From positions 1 to 64,000 of the forward strand of contig NZ_MUZA01000017.1 in NCBI RefSeq assembly GCF_021442385.1: a DNA stretch of 64,000 nt. Reading direction: 5' to 3'. This document shows, one piece after another, positions 38,818 through 51,789 of the stretch. The notes below the pieces were generated by a model. That model did not search any database. It was not told the DNA's origin and worked only from the letters and a program-made list of their open reading frames with translations. The translations under genes were made by a program, and so were the position numbers. Origin of the DNA: Micromonospora sp. MH99 (GTDB lineage Bacteria; Actinomycetota; Actinomycetes; Mycobacteriales; Micromonosporaceae). Position 1 is the stretch's first letter; every line of letters begins with the position of its first letter.

Positions 38818-39431
38818 CAGCGCGCCACCCCCGCACGAGACGCCAGCATGGCGGCCGGCGCGACGTCCTCCACCGGCAGGCCACGACGCGCCGCGACCTG
38901 CTCGGGGGACTCAAGCCCCTTCAGGGCCGCCACGGTGGCGTGCACGATGTTGATCGGGTTCGACGAGCCGAGGCTCTTGGAGAGCACGTCGTGGATCCCG
39001 GCGCACTCCAGCACGGCGCGCACCGGACCACCGGCGATGACACCCGTACCGGCCGAGGCCGGCTTGAGCAGCACGACGCCAGCGGCGTCCTCACCCGTGA
39101 CCGGGTGCGGGATCGACTGGCCGATCCGCGGAACCTTGAAGAAGTGCTTCTTGGCCTCCTCGACACCCTTGGCGATCGCCGCGGGCACCTCCTTGGCCTT
39201 TCCGTAGCCCACGCCGACCGTGCCGTCGCCGTCGCCCACGATCACCAGGGCGGTGAAGCTGAAGCGACGACCACCCTTCACGACCTTGGCGACGCGGTTG
39301 ATCGCGACGACCCGCTCAAGGTGCGGGGTCTTCTCGACGGGCGCGTTTCCGCGGCCGCCCTCACGGCGGTTGTCGCGGCGACCACCCTCGTTGCCACCGG
39401 ACCCGCCGCCACGGCGCTGTTGACCTGGCAT
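38817..39431 (-). CDS. rpsE: 30S ribosomal protein S5
   Basis: 204 residues, ATG at 39431. A ~35-residue Gly/Arg/Asn-rich N-terminal extension precedes the S5 domain. The core is clear: [73 protein letters not shown] and [19 protein letters not shown]5 sits at the mRNA entry channel with S3 and S4, where mutations affect fidelity or spectinomycin sensitivity. Confidence 0.97.
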   Translation of the reverse strand: MPGQQRRGGGSGGNEGGRRDNRREGGRGNAPVEKTPHLERVVAINRVAKVVKGGRRFSFTALVIVGDGDGTVGVGYGKAKEVPAAIAKGVEEAKKHFFKVPRIGQSIPHPVTGEDAAGVVLLKPASAGTGVIAGGPVRAVLECAGIHDVLSKSLGSSNPINIVHATVAALKGLESPEQVAARRGLPVEDVAPAAMLASRAGVAR

Positions 39432-39465
39432 CAGCAGCCTTCCTTATCTCTCGTGACGGGGTTGT

Positions 39466-39855
39466 TTAGAACTCGAGCCCGGCTTCGCGGGCGGCGTCGG
39501 CAAGCGCGGCGACTCGCCCCGCGTACCGGTTGCCACCGCGGTCGAAGACGACCTTGGAGACGCCGGCGGCCTTGGCCCGCTCGGCGAGCAGGGCGCCCAC
39601 CTTGCCGGCCAGGGCGCTCTTGTCGCCCTCCGTGCCACGCAGCGAGGCGTCCAGGCTCGACGCCGACGCCAGGGTGTGACCCTTGGTGTCGTCGACGATC
39701 TGGGCAACCATGTGCCGCAGCGAGCGGGTGACGACCAGGCGCGGACGCTCGGCCGTACCACTGACGTTCTTGCGGACGCGGAAGTGCCGACGCGCACGCC
39801 CGACGGCGCGCTTGGCGGCAACGCCGCGGCGGCGCTTGAGCAGCGTGGCGCTCAC
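39466..39855 (-). CDS. rplR: 50S ribosomal protein L18
   Basis: 129 residues, GTG at 39855 overlapping the rplF stop (GTGA). Basic N-terminus [20 protein letters not shown], then [18 protein letters not shown] and the conserved end [20 protein letters not shown]18 binds 5S rRNA with L5. The gene stands between rplF and rpsE. Confidence 0.97.
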   Translation of the reverse strand: MSATLLKRRRGVAAKRAVGRARRHFRVRKNVSGTAERPRLVVTRSLRHMVAQIVDDTKGHTLASASSLDASLRGTEGDKSALAGKVGALLAERAKAAGVSKVVFDRGGNRYAGRVAALADAAREAGLEF

Positions 39856-40394
39856 TTCTTACCTGCCTTTCCAGCCTTGCGGCGGATGACCTCGCCCTGG
39901 TACTTCACGCCCTTGCCCTTGTAGGGCTCCGGCGGGCGGATCTTCCGGATGTTGGCGGCGACCTCACCGACCTGCTGCTTGTCGATGCCGGCCACGTGGA
40001 ACAGGGTCGGCCGCTCCACCGTGAAGGTGATGCCCGCCGGCGCGGGAACGAGCACCGGGTGCGAGAACCCGAGCGCGAACTCGAGGTCCGAACCCTTGGC
40101 CGTGACCCGGTAACCGGTGCCGGCGATCTCCAGGCTCTTGCGGTAGCCCTCGGTCACGCCGACGATCATGTTGGCGACCAGGGTACGGCTCAGGCCGTGC
40201 AGCTCCTTGGCCTTGCGCTCGTCGTTCGGGCGGTTGACGCTCAGCTGCCCGTCCTCCGCGCGCTCGATCGTGATCGGGTCGGCGATCGTGTGCTGGAGCT
40301 CGCCCTTCGGGCCCTTGACCTTGACGGTCTGCCCGTCGATCGTGATGTCGACGCCGGCTGGTACCGGGATCGACTTACGTCCAATTCGCGACAT
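39852..40394 (-). CDS. rplF: 50S ribosomal protein L6
   Basis: 180 residues. The ATG at 40394 ([15 protein letters not shown]) is used because all L6 proteins begin this way; the frame is open further upstream without support. It consists of two related domains; the second ends with the signature [36 protein letters not shown] is also conserved. L6 lies near the GTPase-associated region of the 50S subunit. Confidence 0.97.
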   Translation of the reverse strand: MSRIGRKSIPVPAGVDITIDGQTVKVKGPKGELQHTIADPITIERAEDGQLSVNRPNDERKAKELHGLSRTLVANMIVGVTEGYRKSLEIAGTGYRVTAKGSDLEFALGFSHPVLVPAPAGITFTVERPTLFHVAGIDKQQVGEVAANIRKIRPPEPYKGKGVKYQGEVIRRKAGKAGKK

Positions 40395-40410
40395 TTCTAC
40401 CAGTCTCCCG

Positions 40411-40818
40411 TTACCAGACGAAGGCGAGGACTTCCCCGCCAACACTCCGCTTGCGGGCCTGCCGGTCGGTCAGCAGCCCCTGGGACGTCGAAATGATCGC
40501 CACGCCCAGCCCACCGAGCACCCGCGGGAGCCCGTCCGACTTGGCGTACACCCGGAGACCGGGCTTGGACACGCGCTTGATGCCGGCCAGGCTCCGCTCC
40601 CGGTTCTGGCCGTACTTCAGCTCGACGACCAGTCGCTTGCCGACGGCGCCCTCCTCGGGCTCCTCGACCGACCAGGTGGCGATGTAACCCTCGGCCTTCA
40701 AGACCTCGGCGATGTTCGCCTTGATCTTGGAGTAGGGCATCTTCACCTGATCGTGGTACGCCTGGTTGGCGTTACGCAGACGCGTGAGCATGTCTGCGAT
40801 CGGGTCGGTCATCGTCAT
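40411..40818 (-). CDS. rpsH: 30S ribosomal protein S8
   Basis: 135 residues from the ATG at 40818 ([20 protein letters not shown]); the second ATG at 40812 is equally possible. The S8 core and the C-terminal signature [20 protein letters not shown] are present. S8 binds the central domain of 16S rRNA; in E. coli it is the repressor of the spc operon. It is separated from rpsN by 116 bases. Confidence 0.96.
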   Translation of the reverse strand: MTMTDPIADMLTRLRNANQAYHDQVKMPYSKIKANIAEVLKAEGYIATWSVEEPEEGAVGKRLVVELKYGQNRERSLAGIKRVSKPGLRVYAKSDGLPRVLGGLGVAIISTSQGLLTDRQARKRSVGGEVLAFVW

Positions 40819-40934
40819 GGATTTCGTCAGCCTTTCTCGCCGGGGTTCCCGGGGCACCAGCCCCGGGCCTACGGCGAAGAGCAATACCTAATCGGTGCAG
40901 GAGTTCCCGGCCGACAGCCGGGACGCGGTCGCCC

Positions 40935-41120
40935 TTACCAGGAAGCCTTGGACACACCCGGCAGCTCACCGCGGTGGGCCATCTCCCGGATACAGACCCG
41001 GCAGAGCCCGAACTTGCGGTAGACCGCCTTCGGACGCCCGCACCGCTGGCAGCGGGTGTACGCGCGAACCGAGAACTTCGGCTTCGCGGCCGCCTTGAGG
41101 ATCAGCGCCTTCTTGGCCAT
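40935..41120 (-). CDS. rpsN: 30S ribosomal protein S14, zinc-binding type Z
   Basis: 61 residues, ATG at 41120. Short S14 form with the zinc motif [20 protein letters not shown] (Cys 24, 27, 40 and 43), then [14 protein letters not shown]14 helps form the 30S head. The zinc-type copy is in the operon; a zinc-free paralogue, often present elsewhere in actinobacteria, is not in this window. It follows rplE by one base. Confidence 0.97.
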   Translation of the reverse strand: MAKKALILKAAAKPKFSVRAYTRCQRCGRPKAVYRKFGLCRVCIREMAHRGELPGVSKASW

Positions 41121-41121
41121 C

Positions 41122-41688
41122 TCAGTTCTCCTTGAACGGGAAGCCCAGGAGCTTGAGCAGCGCCCGGCCCTCGTCGTCGGTCGTGGCGGTGGTGACCACC
41201 GTGATGTCCATGCCCCGCTGGCGATCGATCCGGTCCTGGTCGATCTCGTGGAACACCGACTGTTCGGTCAGACCGAACGTGTAGTTGCCGTGCCCGTCGA
41301 GCTTGCGCCCGTCCAGACCGCGGAAGTCGCGGATACGCGGCAGCGCGATGGACAGCAGCCGGTCCAGGAACTCCCACATGCGGTCGCCGCGGAGGGTCAC
41401 CTTCGCGCCGATCGGCATGCCCTCGCGGAGCTTGAACTGCGCGATGGACTTGGTCGCCCGCCGCACCTGCGGCTTCTGGCCGGTGATCGTGGCGAGGTCG
41501 CGGACCGCGCCGTCGATCAGCTTGGCGTCGCGAGCAGCCTCGCCGACACCCATGTTGACGACGATCTTGACCAGCCGCGGCACCTGCATGGGGTTGCCGT
41601 AGCTGTGCTGCTCACGCAGCTGGGCCACGATCTCGTTGCGGTACCGCTCCTTGAGGCGCGGCATGGTCTTTTCGGTAGCCGTGGTCAT
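41122..41688 (-). CDS. rplE: 50S ribosomal protein L5
   Basis: 188 residues from the ATG at 41688, which shares one base with the rplX stop (TGATG); a GTG one codon earlier (41691) is also possible. Conserved parts: [60 protein letters not shown] and the end [16 protein letters not shown]5 binds 5S rRNA and forms the intersubunit bridge with S13. Confidence 0.97.
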   Translation of the reverse strand: MTTATEKTMPRLKERYRNEIVAQLREQHSYGNPMQVPRLVKIVVNMGVGEAARDAKLIDGAVRDLATITGQKPQVRRATKSIAQFKLREGMPIGAKVTLRGDRMWEFLDRLLSIALPRIRDFRGLDGRKLDGHGNYTFGLTEQSVFHEIDQDRIDRQRGMDITVVTTATTDDEGRALLKLLGFPFKEN

Positions 41689-42008
41689 CACAGGTCCTTA
41701 CCGGTGCTACGCGCGATGCGGACCTTCTGGCCGTTGTCGTCGATCCGGTAACCGACGCGGGTCGGCTTGCCGTCGGAGTCCAGGACCTGCACGTTCGAGA
41801 CGTGGATCGGGGCCTCCTGGGTGACGATGCCGCCGGTCTTGGCGCCACGCTGGGTGGTGCTGATGCGGGTGTGCTTCTTGACCCGGTTCACGCCCTCGAC
41901 CAGGACCTTGTCCTGCCGCGGGTAGGCCGCAATGACCTTGCCCTTGGCACCCTTGTCCTTGCCGGCGATGACGACGACCGTGTCGCCCTTCTTGACCTTC
42001 ACGGTCAC
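41688..42008 (-). CDS. rplX: 50S ribosomal protein L24
   Basis: 106 residues from a GTG at 42008, with ggagg upstream, that overlaps the rplN stop (GTGA). The KOW motif is [20 protein letters not shown] near the start. [30 protein letters not shown] and [19 protein letters not shown] follow. L24 starts 50S assembly at the tunnel exit. Longer in-frame ORF starts inside rplN are not credible. Confidence 0.96.
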   Translation of the reverse strand: MTVKVKKGDTVVVIAGKDKGAKGKVIAAYPRQDKVLVEGVNRVKKHTRISTTQRGAKTGGIVTQEAPIHVSNVQVLDSDGKPTRVGYRIDDNGQKVRIARSTGKDL

Positions 42009-42373
42009 AACACCTCCGGCGCGAGGGAAATAATCTTCATGAACCGCTTGTCCCGCAGCTCCCGGCCCACCGGGCCGAAGATGCGGGTACCGCGCGGGTC
42101 CCCACCGTCCTTGATGATGACGGCGGCGTTCTCGTCGAAGCGGATGTACGAGCCGTCCGGCCGCCGCTTCTCCTTGGCCGTGCGAACGACGACCGCCTTG
42201 ACGACGTCGCCCTTCTTCACACCGGCACCCGGGATCGCGTCCTTGACCGTGGCCACGATGACGTCGCCGATGCTCGCGTAGCGCCGACCGGAGCCACCGA
42301 GAACCCGGATGCACAGGATCTCCCGAGCACCCGTGTTGTCGGCGACGCGCAGTCGCGACTCCTGCTGAATCAC
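42005..42373 (-). CDS. rplN: 50S ribosomal protein L14
   Basis: 122 residues, ATG at 42373 ([20 protein letters not shown]). Other conserved parts: [59 protein letters not shown] and [16 protein letters not shown]14 lies at the subunit interface. It is the first gene after the hairpin that follows rpsQ, the classical S10/spc boundary. Confidence 0.98.
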   Translation of the reverse strand: MIQQESRLRVADNTGAREILCIRVLGGSGRRYASIGDVIVATVKDAIPGAGVKKGDVVKAVVVRTAKEKRRPDGSYIRFDENAAVIIKDGGDPRGTRIFGPVGRELRDKRFMKIISLAPEVL

Positions 42374-42397
42374 GTCTATCTCCTATGTCTGCCGGTT

Positions 42398-42421
42398 CTC
42401 CGGCCGCCGTGGCGGCCGGAG
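42398..42421 (-). other. Intercistronic hairpin rpsQ|rplN (S10/spc boundary)
   Basis: Palindromic arms ctccggccgcc and ggcggccggag form a stem of at least ten pairs in the 97-base gap between rpsQ and rplN. No T-run is seen. Confidence 0.55.
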
Positions 42422-42470
42422 CCTGGCGGAACCAACGCCCGACGCAACGCCGGGCGAGCTCGAGCCTTCG

Positions 42471-42749
42471 CTACTTGGCCTTTTCCAGGATCTCCACGAT
42501 CCGCCAACGCTTGGTGGCGCTCAGCGGCCGGGTCTCCATGATCAGGACCCGGTCGCCGGTGCCAGCGGCGTTCTGCTCGTCGTGCACCTTCAGCTTGCTC
42601 GTACGACGCATGATCTTGCCGTACAGCGCGTGCCGAACCCGGTCCTCGACCTCGACCACGACGGTCTTGTCCATCTTGTCGCTGACCACCAGGCCCTCGC
42701 GAACCTTACGGCGCGCGCGGGTGGCGTCAGTGGTGGTGTTCTCGGTCAT
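42471..42749 (-). CDS. rpsQ: 30S ribosomal protein S17
   Basis: 92 residues, ATG at 42749 overlapping the rpmC stop (ATGA). The OB-fold protein is recognised from [36 protein letters not shown] and [20 protein letters not shown]17 binds the 5' domain of 16S rRNA early in assembly. It closes the S10 block. Confidence 0.97.
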   Translation of the reverse strand: MTENTTTDATRARRKVREGLVVSDKMDKTVVVEVEDRVRHALYGKIMRRTSKLKVHDEQNAAGTGDRVLIMETRPLSATKRWRIVEILEKAK

Positions 42750-42982
42750 GATGCAGTCACCTCAGTCGGCGCGGCCGAGAGCCCCAGCTCGCGCTCGCGC
42801 ATGATCGTGTAGATCCGGGCGATCTCCCGACGGATGACCTGCAGCCGCCGGTTGTTGTCCAGCTGCCCGGTTGCGGCCTGCACGCGGAGGTTGAACAGCT
42901 CCGCCTTGGCCTCCCGCAGCTTCGTGACCAGCTCCTCCTCGGAGAGCTCACGCAGCTCGGTCGCCTTAACGCCCGCTGCCAT
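42746..42982 (-). CDS. rpmC: 50S ribosomal protein L29
   Basis: 78 residues, ATG at 42982 sharing a base with the rplP stop. Typical L29 helical hairpin: [40 protein letters not shown] and [18 protein letters not shown] short C-terminal addition ([10 protein letters not shown]) is usual in actinobacteria. L29 lies at the tunnel exit, a docking site for SRP and trigger factor. Confidence 0.97.
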   Translation of the reverse strand: MAAGVKATELRELSEEELVTKLREAKAELFNLRVQAATGQLDNNRRLQVIRREIARIYTIMRERELGLSAAPTEVTAS

Positions 42983-43407
42983 CAGGATTCACCCACTTCG
43001 CGCGTAACAATGCGGCACTTCATCGGGAGCTTGTGGATCGCGCGACGCATGGCCTCACGCGCGATCTGCTCGTTGGGGAAGGACATCTCGAAGAGAATCC
43101 GACCCGGCTTCACGTTGGAGACCCACCACTCCGGCGAACCCTTACCGGAACCCATCCGGGTCTCGGCAGGCTTCTTGGTGAGGGCCTGGTCCGGGAAGAT
43201 CGTGATCCAGACCTTGCCGCCACGCTTGATGTGACGGGTCATCGCGATACGCGCCGACTCGATCTGGCGGTTGGTCACGTACGCCGGCTCGAGAGCCTGG
43301 ATCCCGAACTCGCCGAACACCACCCGGTTACCACCCTTGGACGCGCCACTGCGGTCCGGGTGGTGCGGCTTGCGGAAGCCCTTCGGGGGCTTGCGCGGCA
43401 TCAGCAT
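42982..43407 (-). CDS. rplP: 50S ribosomal protein L16
   Basis: 141 residues, ATG at 43407 with ggaggg upstream; the ATG two codons later is an alternative. Conserved: [76 protein letters not shown] and [20 protein letters not shown]16 helps position the A-site tRNA acceptor arm. It lies three bases after rpsC. Confidence 0.97.
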   Translation of the reverse strand: MLMPRKPPKGFRKPHHPDRSGASKGGNRVVFGEFGIQALEPAYVTNRQIESARIAMTRHIKRGGKVWITIFPDQALTKKPAETRMGSGKGSPEWWVSNVKPGRILFEMSFPNEQIAREAMRRAIHKLPMKCRIVTREVGES

Positions 43408-43410
43408 CTG

Positions 43411-44280
43411 TCAGCCCTCCTGCTGCGTTTCTGCCGGAGCAGCCGCAGCCGCGACAGCAGCGCTGTCGACCGGCTCGCCACTCGGCGTCTCGGCCTGCTG
43501 CGCGATGGTGGTCGCAGCAGCCCGACCGGCCTCGGTGCCACCAGCGGTCGTGCCGGACGAACCGGACCGGCCACGGCGCGGACGCTCGGGACGGTCGCCA
43601 CGCTCACCACGGCGCGGGCGCGACGGACCGGCCTCGGCCGGAGCCTCCCGGCCCGGAACCGCGTCGCCCTTGTAGATCCAGACCTTCACGCCGATCCGGC
43701 CGAAGGTGGTACGGGCCTCGAAGAAGCCGTACTCGATGTTGGCCCGCAGCGTGTGCAGCGGAACCCGGCCCTCGCGGTAGAACTCGGTCCGGCTCATCTC
43801 GGCGCCGCCGAGGCGACCCGAGACCTGAACCCGGATGCCCTTGCAGACCGGGTTCTTCATGGCCGACTGCATGGCCTTGCGCATCGCCCGACGGAAGCTG
43901 ACCCGGCTGGACAGCTGCTCGGCCACGCCCTGCGCGACGAGCTGAGCGTCCGACTCGGGGTTCTTCACCTCGATGATGTTCAGCTGGACCTGCTTGCCGG
44001 TGAGCTTCTCGAGCTCGCCGCGGATCCGGTCGGCCTCCGCACCCTTACGGCCGATGACGATGCCCGGCCGGGCGGTGTGGATGTCGACGCGGACGCGGTC
44101 GCGGGTGCGCTCGATGTCGACCTTGGAAATCCCGGCACGCTCGAGGCCCTTGGACATCATGCGGCGGATCTTGACATCCTCGCCGATGTAGTCCTTGTAG
44201 AGCTTGTCCGCGAACCAGCGGGACTTCCAGTCGGTCGAGATGCCGAGCCGGAACCCAGTGGGGTGAACCTTCTGACCCAT
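43411..44280 (-). CDS. rpsC: 30S ribosomal protein S3
   Basis: 289 residues, ATG at 44280 sharing a base with the rplV stop. [20 protein letters not shown], the KH domain with [20 protein letters not shown], and the C-terminal domain [20 protein letters not shown] with KVWIYKGD are all present. The last ~80 residues form an Ala/Arg/Glu/Gly-rich tail seen in actinobacterial S3 and absent from E. coli. S3 lines the mRNA entry site. Confidence 0.97.
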   Translation of the reverse strand: MGQKVHPTGFRLGISTDWKSRWFADKLYKDYIGEDVKIRRMMSKGLERAGISKVDIERTRDRVRVDIHTARPGIVIGRKGAEADRIRGELEKLTGKQVQLNIIEVKNPESDAQLVAQGVAEQLSSRVSFRRAMRKAMQSAMKNPVCKGIRVQVSGRLGGAEMSRTEFYREGRVPLHTLRANIEYGFFEARTTFGRIGVKVWIYKGDAVPGREAPAEAGPSRPRRGERGDRPERPRRGRSGSSGTTAGGTEAGRAAATTIAQQAETPSGEPVDSAAVAAAAAPAETQQEG

Positions 44281-44738
44281 TACTCGGCGTCCTCCGTCTT
44301 GCTCTGCGCTTCGGCCGGTGCGGCCTCCGTGGCCGGGGCGGCCTTCTTCGCCGCGGCCTTCCTCGGCGCTGCCGGCGCGACCGCCTCGACCGCCACGGTG
44401 ATGTGGCAGGTGCGCTTGCGGATCCGGTACGCCCGACCCTGTGCCCGCGGCTGGAACCGCTTCATCGTCGGGCCCTCGTCCACGAACGCCTCGCTGACGA
44501 GCAGCGCGTCGGGGTCCAGCCGCTCGTTGTTCTCCGCGTTGGCGATCGCGCTAGCGAGCACCTTGTACACCTGCTCGCTCGCAGCCTGCGGCGCGAACTG
44601 CAGCACCGTTAGCGCCTCCTTCGCGGGCAGGCCGCGGACGAGGTTGACCACCCGGCGCGCCTTCATCGGCGAGATGCGCACGTGCCGCGCAACCGCCCGC
44701 GCGCCCGGAAGCACCGGAGCGTCGCCCTTTCCTGGCAT
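44280..44738 (-). CDS. rplV: 50S ribosomal protein L22
   Basis: 152 residues, ATG at 44738. Core residues: [40 protein letters not shown] and the tunnel beta-hairpin region [20 protein letters not shown]. The last ~40 residues are an Ala/Lys/Glu-rich extension. The hairpin of L22 lines the exit tunnel, where macrolide-resistance changes occur; nothing unusual is visible in it. Confidence 0.97.
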   Translation of the reverse strand: MPGKGDAPVLPGARAVARHVRISPMKARRVVNLVRGLPAKEALTVLQFAPQAASEQVYKVLASAIANAENNERLDPDALLVSEAFVDEGPTMKRFQPRAQGRAYRIRKRTCHITVAVEAVAPAAPRKAAAKKAAPATEAAPAEAQSKTEDAE

Positions 44739-44780
44739 CGCTGTAACCCCTTGTTCCCTCTATCCGTATGCCTGGCGGCG

Positions 44781-45062
44781 TCAGCGCCGACGGCTCTTCC
44801 GGTCGTCCTTCTCGTGACCCTTGAACGTGCGGGTCAGCGCGAACTCGCCGAGCTTGTGCCCGACCATCGCCTCGGTCACGAACACCGGGACGTGCTTGCG
44901 TCCGTCGTGCACGGCGATCGTGTGCCCGAGCATCTCGGGGATGATCGTCGAGCGCCGCGACCAGGTCTTGATCACGTTCTTCGAGCCCTTGTCGTTCTGC
45001 ACTTCCACCTTCTTGAGCAGGTGGTCGTCTACGAACGGGCCCTTCTTGAGGCTGCGAGGCAT
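44781..45062 (-). CDS. rpsS: 30S ribosomal protein S19
   Basis: 93 residues, ATG at 45062 ([20 protein letters not shown]). The signature [20 protein letters not shown] and [20 protein letters not shown] is complete; the end is basic (KSRRR). S19 forms a complex with S13 in the 30S head. It lies 12 bases after rplB. Confidence 0.98.
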   Translation of the reverse strand: MPRSLKKGPFVDDHLLKKVEVQNDKGSKNVIKTWSRRSTIIPEMLGHTIAVHDGRKHVPVFVTEAMVGHKLGEFALTRTFKGHEKDDRKSRRR

Positions 45063-45074
45063 GTCTTATCTCCC

Positions 45075-45914
45075 TCAGCCGCGCTTACGCGTGGCGTAGC
45101 GGCGGCGGACGATCAGCTTGTCGCTCGGCTGGCCCTTACGGCGGGTGCGGCCCTCGGGCTTACCCTGCGGGTTGACCGGGTGGCGACCACCGGAGGTCTT
45201 ACCCTCACCACCACCGTGCGGGTGGTCGACCGGGTTCATGGCGACACCACGGACGGTCGGGCGCTTGCCCTTCCACCGCATACGGCCGGCCTTACCCCAG
45301 TTGATGTTCGACTGGTCGGCGTTGCCGATCTCGCCGACGCTCGCGCGGCAGCGCACGTCCACCCGCCGGATCTCGCCGGACGGCATACGCAGGGTCGCGT
45401 ACGCGCCCTCGCGGCCGAGCAGCTGGATACCGACGCCGGCGGAACGGGCCAGCTTGGCCCCGCCGCCCGGACGCAGCTCCACGTTGTGGATCGTGGTACC
45501 GACCGGGATGTTGCGCAGCGGCAGGTTGTTACCCGGCTTGATGTCGGCGCCCGGACCGGACTCGACGCGGTCGCCCTGCTTCATGTCCTTCGGCGCGATG
45601 ATGTACCGCTTCTCGCCGTCGGCGTAGTGCAGCAGCGCGATGCGCGCCGTGCGGTTCGGGTCGTACTCGATGTGAGCGACCTTCGCCGGCACGCCGTCCT
45701 TGTCGACCCGCTTGAAGTCGATCAGACGGTACTGGCGCTTGTGACCGCCACCGTGGTGCCGCGTGGTGATCCGGCCGTGGGCGTTACGCCCGCCCTTCTT
45801 CGGCAGCGGAGCCAGCAGCGACTTCTCCGGCGTGGACCGGGTGATCTCGGCGAAGTCGGCGACGCTGGAGCCACGTCGGCCCGGCGTCGTCGGCTTGTAC
45901 TTACGGATAGCCAT
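45075..45914 (-). CDS. rplB: 50S ribosomal protein L2
   Basis: 279 residues, ATG at 45914. The two RNA-binding domains are intact: [60 protein letters not shown] and the catalytic-centre signature [20 protein letters not shown] with the conserved histidine. L2 supports peptidyl-transferase assembly and subunit association. Confidence 0.98.
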   Translation of the reverse strand: MAIRKYKPTTPGRRGSSVADFAEITRSTPEKSLLAPLPKKGGRNAHGRITTRHHGGGHKRQYRLIDFKRVDKDGVPAKVAHIEYDPNRTARIALLHYADGEKRYIIAPKDMKQGDRVESGPGADIKPGNNLPLRNIPVGTTIHNVELRPGGGAKLARSAGVGIQLLGREGAYATLRMPSGEIRRVDVRCRASVGEIGNADQSNINWGKAGRMRWKGKRPTVRGVAMNPVDHPHGGGEGKTSGGRHPVNPQGKPEGRTRRKGQPSDKLIVRRRYATRKRG

Positions 45915-45926
45915 TGTCTACACCCC

Positions 45927-46229
45927 TCAGCTGACCGGGCCGCCGAAGGCCTCGATACGGTCACCGTCAGCCAGCTTCACGATCGCCCGCTTGGTCGCCT
46001 TGCGCTGACCGAAGCCGGTCTTGGTGCGCTTGCGCTTGCCCTGGCGGTTGAGCGTGTTGACCGTCAGGACGCGGACGTCGAAGATCTGCTGGATAGCGAT
46101 CTTGATCTCGGTCTTGTTCGCGTCCGGGTGCACCAGGAAGGTGTACCAGTTCCGGTTCAGCTCGCTGTAGCTCTTCTCCGAGACGACCGGCGCCACGATG
46201 ATGTCGCGCGGGTCGGCGATCGTGCTCAC
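45927..46229 (-). CDS. rplW: 50S ribosomal protein L23
   Basis: 100 residues, GTG at 46229 overlapping the rplD stop (GTGA). Conserved: [40 protein letters not shown] and [21 protein letters not shown]23 is the docking site for trigger factor and SRP at the tunnel exit. Confidence 0.97.
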   Translation of the reverse strand: MSTIADPRDIIVAPVVSEKSYSELNRNWYTFLVHPDANKTEIKIAIQQIFDVRVLTVNTLNRQGKRKRTKTGFGQRKATKRAIVKLADGDRIEAFGGPVS

Positions 46230-46876
46230 TTGCCACCCTCCTCGGTGGTCTCGGCGGGCACGCCCAGGAACTCGTCCAGGGCGTCCTTGGTGAAGACCAC
46301 GTCGTCGGCCACCAGCACGTCGTACGTGTTCAGCTGGCCGGACTCGATCAGGTGCACCCGCGGCTCGTTGCGCAGCGACACCCAGTTCAGCTCGTCGGTG
46401 CTGCTCAGCACGACGAGAACCCGACGGGCCTCGGTGAGCTTGGTCAGCGTGGCCAGTGCGGCCTTGGTCGACGGCTTCTCGCCCGAGACGAACGCCTCGA
46501 CGACGTGCACCTGCCCGGCGCGTGCCCGGTCCGAGAGGGCACCGCGGAGCGCGGCGGCCTTCATCTTCTTCGGGGTCCGCTGGCTGTAGTCGCGCGGCAC
46601 GGGACCGTGCACCACGCCACCGCCGGCGAACTGCGGCGCGCGGATCGAGCCCTGCCGGGCGCGACCGGTGCCCTTCTGCTTGTACGGCTTCTTGCCGCCA
46701 CCGGCGACCTCGCCGCGGGTCTTGGCCTTGTGCGTGCCCTGTCGGGCCGCCGCGAGCTGGGCCACCACGACCTGGTGCATCAGCGCGACGTTGGCCTGCA
46801 CGTCGAAGATGTCAGCCGGCAGCTCGACGGAGCCGCTGGTGCTGCCTTCGACGGTGCGCACGTCAACGGTGGTCAC
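46226..46876 (-). CDS. rplD: 50S ribosomal protein L4
   Basis: 216 residues, GTG at 46876 overlapping the rplC stop. The exit-tunnel loop is [20 protein letters not shown] followed by [40 protein letters not shown] is also conserved. In E. coli L4 represses the S10 operon; whether that occurs here is unknown. Confidence 0.97.
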   Translation of the reverse strand: MTTVDVRTVEGSTSGSVELPADIFDVQANVALMHQVVVAQLAAARQGTHKAKTRGEVAGGGKKPYKQKGTGRARQGSIRAPQFAGGGVVHGPVPRDYSQRTPKKMKAAALRGALSDRARAGQVHVVEAFVSGEKPSTKAALATLTKLTEARRVLVVLSSTDELNWVSLRNEPRVHLIESGQLNTYDVLVADDVVFTKDALDEFLGVPAETTEEGGK

Positions 46877-47538
46877 TTGGCCGCACCGCCCTTCTTCACC
46901 TTGCTCTTGGCCGCGGTACGGACCAGAACGAGCGCGCCCTTGGGACCAGGAATGGCACCCCGGACGAGCAGCAGGTTGTTCTCGGTGTCGACCGCCTGGA
47001 CGGTGAGGTTCTGCACGGTGTAGCGCACGCCACCCATGCGGCCGGCCATCCGGGTGCCCTTGAAGACACGACCCGGGGTGGCGCAGGCGCCGATGGAGCC
47101 GGGCGAGCGGTGCTTGCGCTCGACACCGTGGCTGGCGCGCAGACCGTGGAAGCCGTGACGCTTCATCGGGCCGGCGTAGCCCTTGCCCTTGGTCTTGCCG
47201 GTGACGTCGATCGTGACGCCGACCGGGAACTCCTCGACCGTGACCTCCTGGCCCAGCGAGTATTCCCCGGCGTCCGTGGTGCGCAGCTCGACGATGTGCC
47301 GGCGCGGCGCCACGTCCGCCTTCGCGTAGTGCCCGCTGATCGGCTTCTTGACCTTGCGCGGGTCGATCGTGCCGTACGCGAGCTGGACCGCGGAGTAACC
47401 GTCCTTCTCGGCGCTACGAACCTGGCTGATGACGCACGGGCCGGCCTCGACCACGGTCACGGGAACAACCTTGTTGTTGTCCCAGACCTGGGTCATGCCG
47501 AGCTTGGCGCCCAGGATCCCCTTGACTTGCCTGTCCAT
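46873..47538 (-). CDS. rplC: 50S ribosomal protein L3
   Basis: 221 residues, ATG at 47538. Start [20 protein letters not shown], then [16 protein letters not shown] and the L3 signature [20 protein letters not shown] with [16 protein letters not shown]3 reaches the peptidyl-transferase centre. It lies 11 bases after rpsJ. Confidence 0.98.
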   Translation of the reverse strand: MDRQVKGILGAKLGMTQVWDNNKVVPVTVVEAGPCVISQVRSAEKDGYSAVQLAYGTIDPRKVKKPISGHYAKADVAPRRHIVELRTTDAGEYSLGQEVTVEEFPVGVTIDVTGKTKGKGYAGPMKRHGFHGLRASHGVERKHRSPGSIGACATPGRVFKGTRMAGRMGGVRYTVQNLTVQAVDTENNLLLVRGAIPGPKGALVLVRTAAKSKVKKGGAAK

Positions 47539-47549
47539 TTGTCCGGTCC

Positions 47550-47858
47550 CTACAGCTTGATCTCGATGTCGACGCCAGCCGGCAGGTCGAGGCGCATGAG
47601 CGAGTCGACCGTCTTCGGGGTCGGGTCGATGATGTCGATCAGCCGCTTGTGTGTGCGCATCTCGAAGTGCTCGCGCGAGTCCTTGTACTTGTGCGGCGAG
47701 CGGATAACGCAGAAACGGTTGATCTCCGTGGGCAGCGGCACCGGGCCCGCGACCTGCGCCCCGGTGCGCGTCACCGTCTCGACGATCTTCCGAGCCGAGG
47801 AGTCGACGACCTCGTGGTCATAGGCCTTGAGCCGGATGCGGATCTTCTGTCCCGCCAT
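47550..47858 (-). CDS. rpsJ: 30S ribosomal protein S10
   Basis: 102 residues. The ATG at 47858 ([20 protein letters not shown]) is the family start; a longer in-frame ORF is unsupported. [40 protein letters not shown] and [20 protein letters not shown] are conserved. S10 is also the NusE transcription factor. It is the first gene of the S10 block. Confidence 0.97.
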
Positions 47859-48208
47859 GGTGGCTTCTGTTCCTTCTCTCGATGCCGCTGTGTTGCGGGC
47901 GCCTGTACCGGCTGGCACAGGCCCACTTCGCCGACCCCCGCGGTCGGGCGTGTCGCGCCCTCGGGCCGGGCTCCGCCCCGTGGTTCCGGAGTGGTGCTGA
48001 CCGCGCGGTGGGTCAAGGCGCCGATCGCATTACCGCGACCTGAACGCCGTGCGAGGGTGGTTGGCGACTGGGCCGCCAACCACCCCACGCTCGACTGTCT
48101 CGCCACCCGGAGGTTCAGCGAAAGCCGAACACAGGCGACGAACTGTCGTTACGCAACCTGACTAGTATGCCGCACGACCGGCGGCGGGTCTAATCGGGGT
48201 TACCTAGC
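47859..48208 (-). other. rpsJ leader region
   Basis: 350 bases between tuf and rpsJ, transcribed from the promoter at 48164-48193, give an untranslated leader of about 300 bases. In other bacteria such leaders carry autoregulatory structures. GC-rich inverted segments are present (for example around 47935-48010), but I cannot assign a defined regulatory fold. No gene is seen. Confidence 0.4.
48164..48193 (-). promoter_or_regulatory. Promoter of the S10 block
   Basis: On the minus strand TTAGAC (48188-48193) and CATACT (48164-48169) are separated by 18 bases. The position, just after tuf and upstream of rpsJ, suits the start of the S10 transcript. Confidence 0.55.
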
Positions 48209-49402
48209 TCACTTGATGATCTTGGTGACGAACCCGGCGCCGACGGTGCGGCCACCCTCGCGGATCGCGAACTTGAGGTTGTCCTCCATGGCGATGGGCT
48301 GGATCAGCTTCACCGACATGGTGGTGTTGTCACCCGGCATGACCATCTCGGTGCCCTCGGGGAGGGTGACGACACCGGTGACGTCCGTGGTCCGGAAGTA
48401 GAACTGCGGACGGTAGTTCTGGAAGAACGGGGTGTGCCGGCCGCCCTCCTCCTTGGAGAGGATGTAGACCGTCGCCTCGAACTCCGTGTGCGGGGTCGTG
48501 GTGCCCGGCTTGACGACCACCATGCCGCGCTCGACGTCCTCGCGCTTGATGCCACGCAGCAGCAGACCGACGTTCTCGCCCGCGCGGGCCTCGTCGAGCA
48601 GCTTGCGGAACATCTCGATGCCGGTGCAGACCGTCTTCTGCGACTTCTCGCGGATACCGACGATCTCCACCTCCTCGTTCGGCTTGAGGATGCCGCGCTC
48701 GGCGCGACCCGTGACGACGGTGCCACGACCGGTGATCGTGAAGACGTCCTCGATCGGCATGAGGAACGGCCGCTCGGTCTCACGCTCCGGCTGCGGGATC
48801 GCGGTGTCGACCGCGGTCATCAGGTCCAGGAGCTTGCCGGTCCACTCGGGGTCACCCTCGAGGGCCTTCAGCGCCGAAACCCGAACGACCGGCAGGTCGT
48901 CACCCGGGTACTCCTGCGAGGAGAGCAGCTCACGGACCTCGAGCTCGACGAGCTCCAGGAGCTCCTCGTCGTCGACCATGTCGCTCTTGTTGAGCGCCAC
49001 GACGATGTACGGCACGCCAACCTGACGCGCGAGCAGCACGTGCTCACGGGTCTGCGGCATCGGGCCGTCGGTCGCCGCGACCACCAGGATCGCGCCATCC
49101 ATCTGCGCGGCACCGGTGATCATGTTCTTGATGTAGTCCGCGTGGCCGGGGCAGTCGACGTGCGCGTAGTGCCGCGCCTCGGTCTGGTACTCGACGTGCG
49201 CGATCGAGATCGTGATACCGCGGGCCTTCTCCTCCGGCGCCTTGTCGATCTCGTCGAACGGCGTGTAGGGGTTCAGGTCGGGGTACTGGTCGTGCAGGAC
49301 CTTGGTGATGGCCGCCGTCAGCGTCGTCTTACCGTGGTCGATGTGACCAATGGTGCCGATGTTGACGTGCGGCTTAGTCCGCTCGAACTTCGCCTTCGCC
49401 AC
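48209..49402 (-). CDS. tuf: Elongation factor Tu
   Basis: 397 residues, GTG at 49402 with aggaggac upstream. The GTPase motifs are GHIDHGKTT, the switch [25 protein letters not shown] and VSALKALEG. Domains 2 and 3 follow ([33 protein letters not shown] and the C-terminal [15 protein letters not shown]). It delivers aminoacyl-tRNA to the ribosome. A strong hairpin separates it from fusA, so it may also have its own promoter. Confidence 0.98.
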   Translation of the reverse strand: MAKAKFERTKPHVNIGTIGHIDHGKTTLTAAITKVLHDQYPDLNPYTPFDEIDKAPEEKARGITISIAHVEYQTEARHYAHVDCPGHADYIKNMITGAAQMDGAILVVAATDGPMPQTREHVLLARQVGVPYIVVALNKSDMVDDEELLELVELEVRELLSSQEYPGDDLPVVRVSALKALEGDPEWTGKLLDLMTAVDTAIPQPERETERPFLMPIEDVFTITGRGTVVTGRAERGILKPNEEVEIVGIREKSQKTVCTGIEMFRKLLDEARAGENVGLLLRGIKREDVERGMVVVKPGTTTPHTEFEATVYILSKEEGGRHTPFFQNYRPQFYFRTTDVTGVVTLPEGTEMVMPGDNTTMSVKLIQPIAMEDNLKFAIREGGRTVGAGFVTKIIK

Positions 49403-49560
49403 TGGTGTCCTCCTGTGGACTTCTTGGTTCGTACGCCCGGCGCGCCGGTCGGCGCTTAGGACTCTGTCGACAGCCTTTCCGGCCTGACGGCCGGAGAGCT
49501 TTTGTGGGTTCTGCGGCGATGAAGCCTACAGGCCCGGTCTCACGCGATCCGATCGTGGTG

Positions 49561-49588
49561 GTCGCGGGTGGGTGAAACCACCCGCGAC
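49561..49588 (-). terminator. Hairpin between fusA and tuf
   Basis: Perfect 11-bp stem gtcgcgggtgg / ccacccgcgac with loop gtgaaa, about 30 bases after the fusA stop. It has no T-run. It could partially terminate the str transcript, leaving tuf to a promoter in the remaining ~150 bases; a clear -35/-10 pair was not found there. Confidence 0.6.
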
Positions 49589-49616
49589 CGACCACGAATC
49601 ACCTGCTCAGGGGACG

Positions 49617-51713
<2,097 letters not shown>

Positions 51714-51753
51714 TTCAATCCCTACTTATCGTCGTCTCGACTCAACTGGTGGC

Positions 51754-51783
51754 GGTTCCGGCGCCCGGTGGGGCGCCGGAACC
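51754..51783 (-). other. Intercistronic hairpin rpsG|fusA
   Basis: Perfect 13-bp stem ggttccggcgccc (51754-51766) / gggcgccggaacc (51771-51783), loop ggtg, in the 76-base gap between rpsG and fusA. There is no T-run. Confidence 0.7.
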
Positions 51784-51789
51784 AGGGTG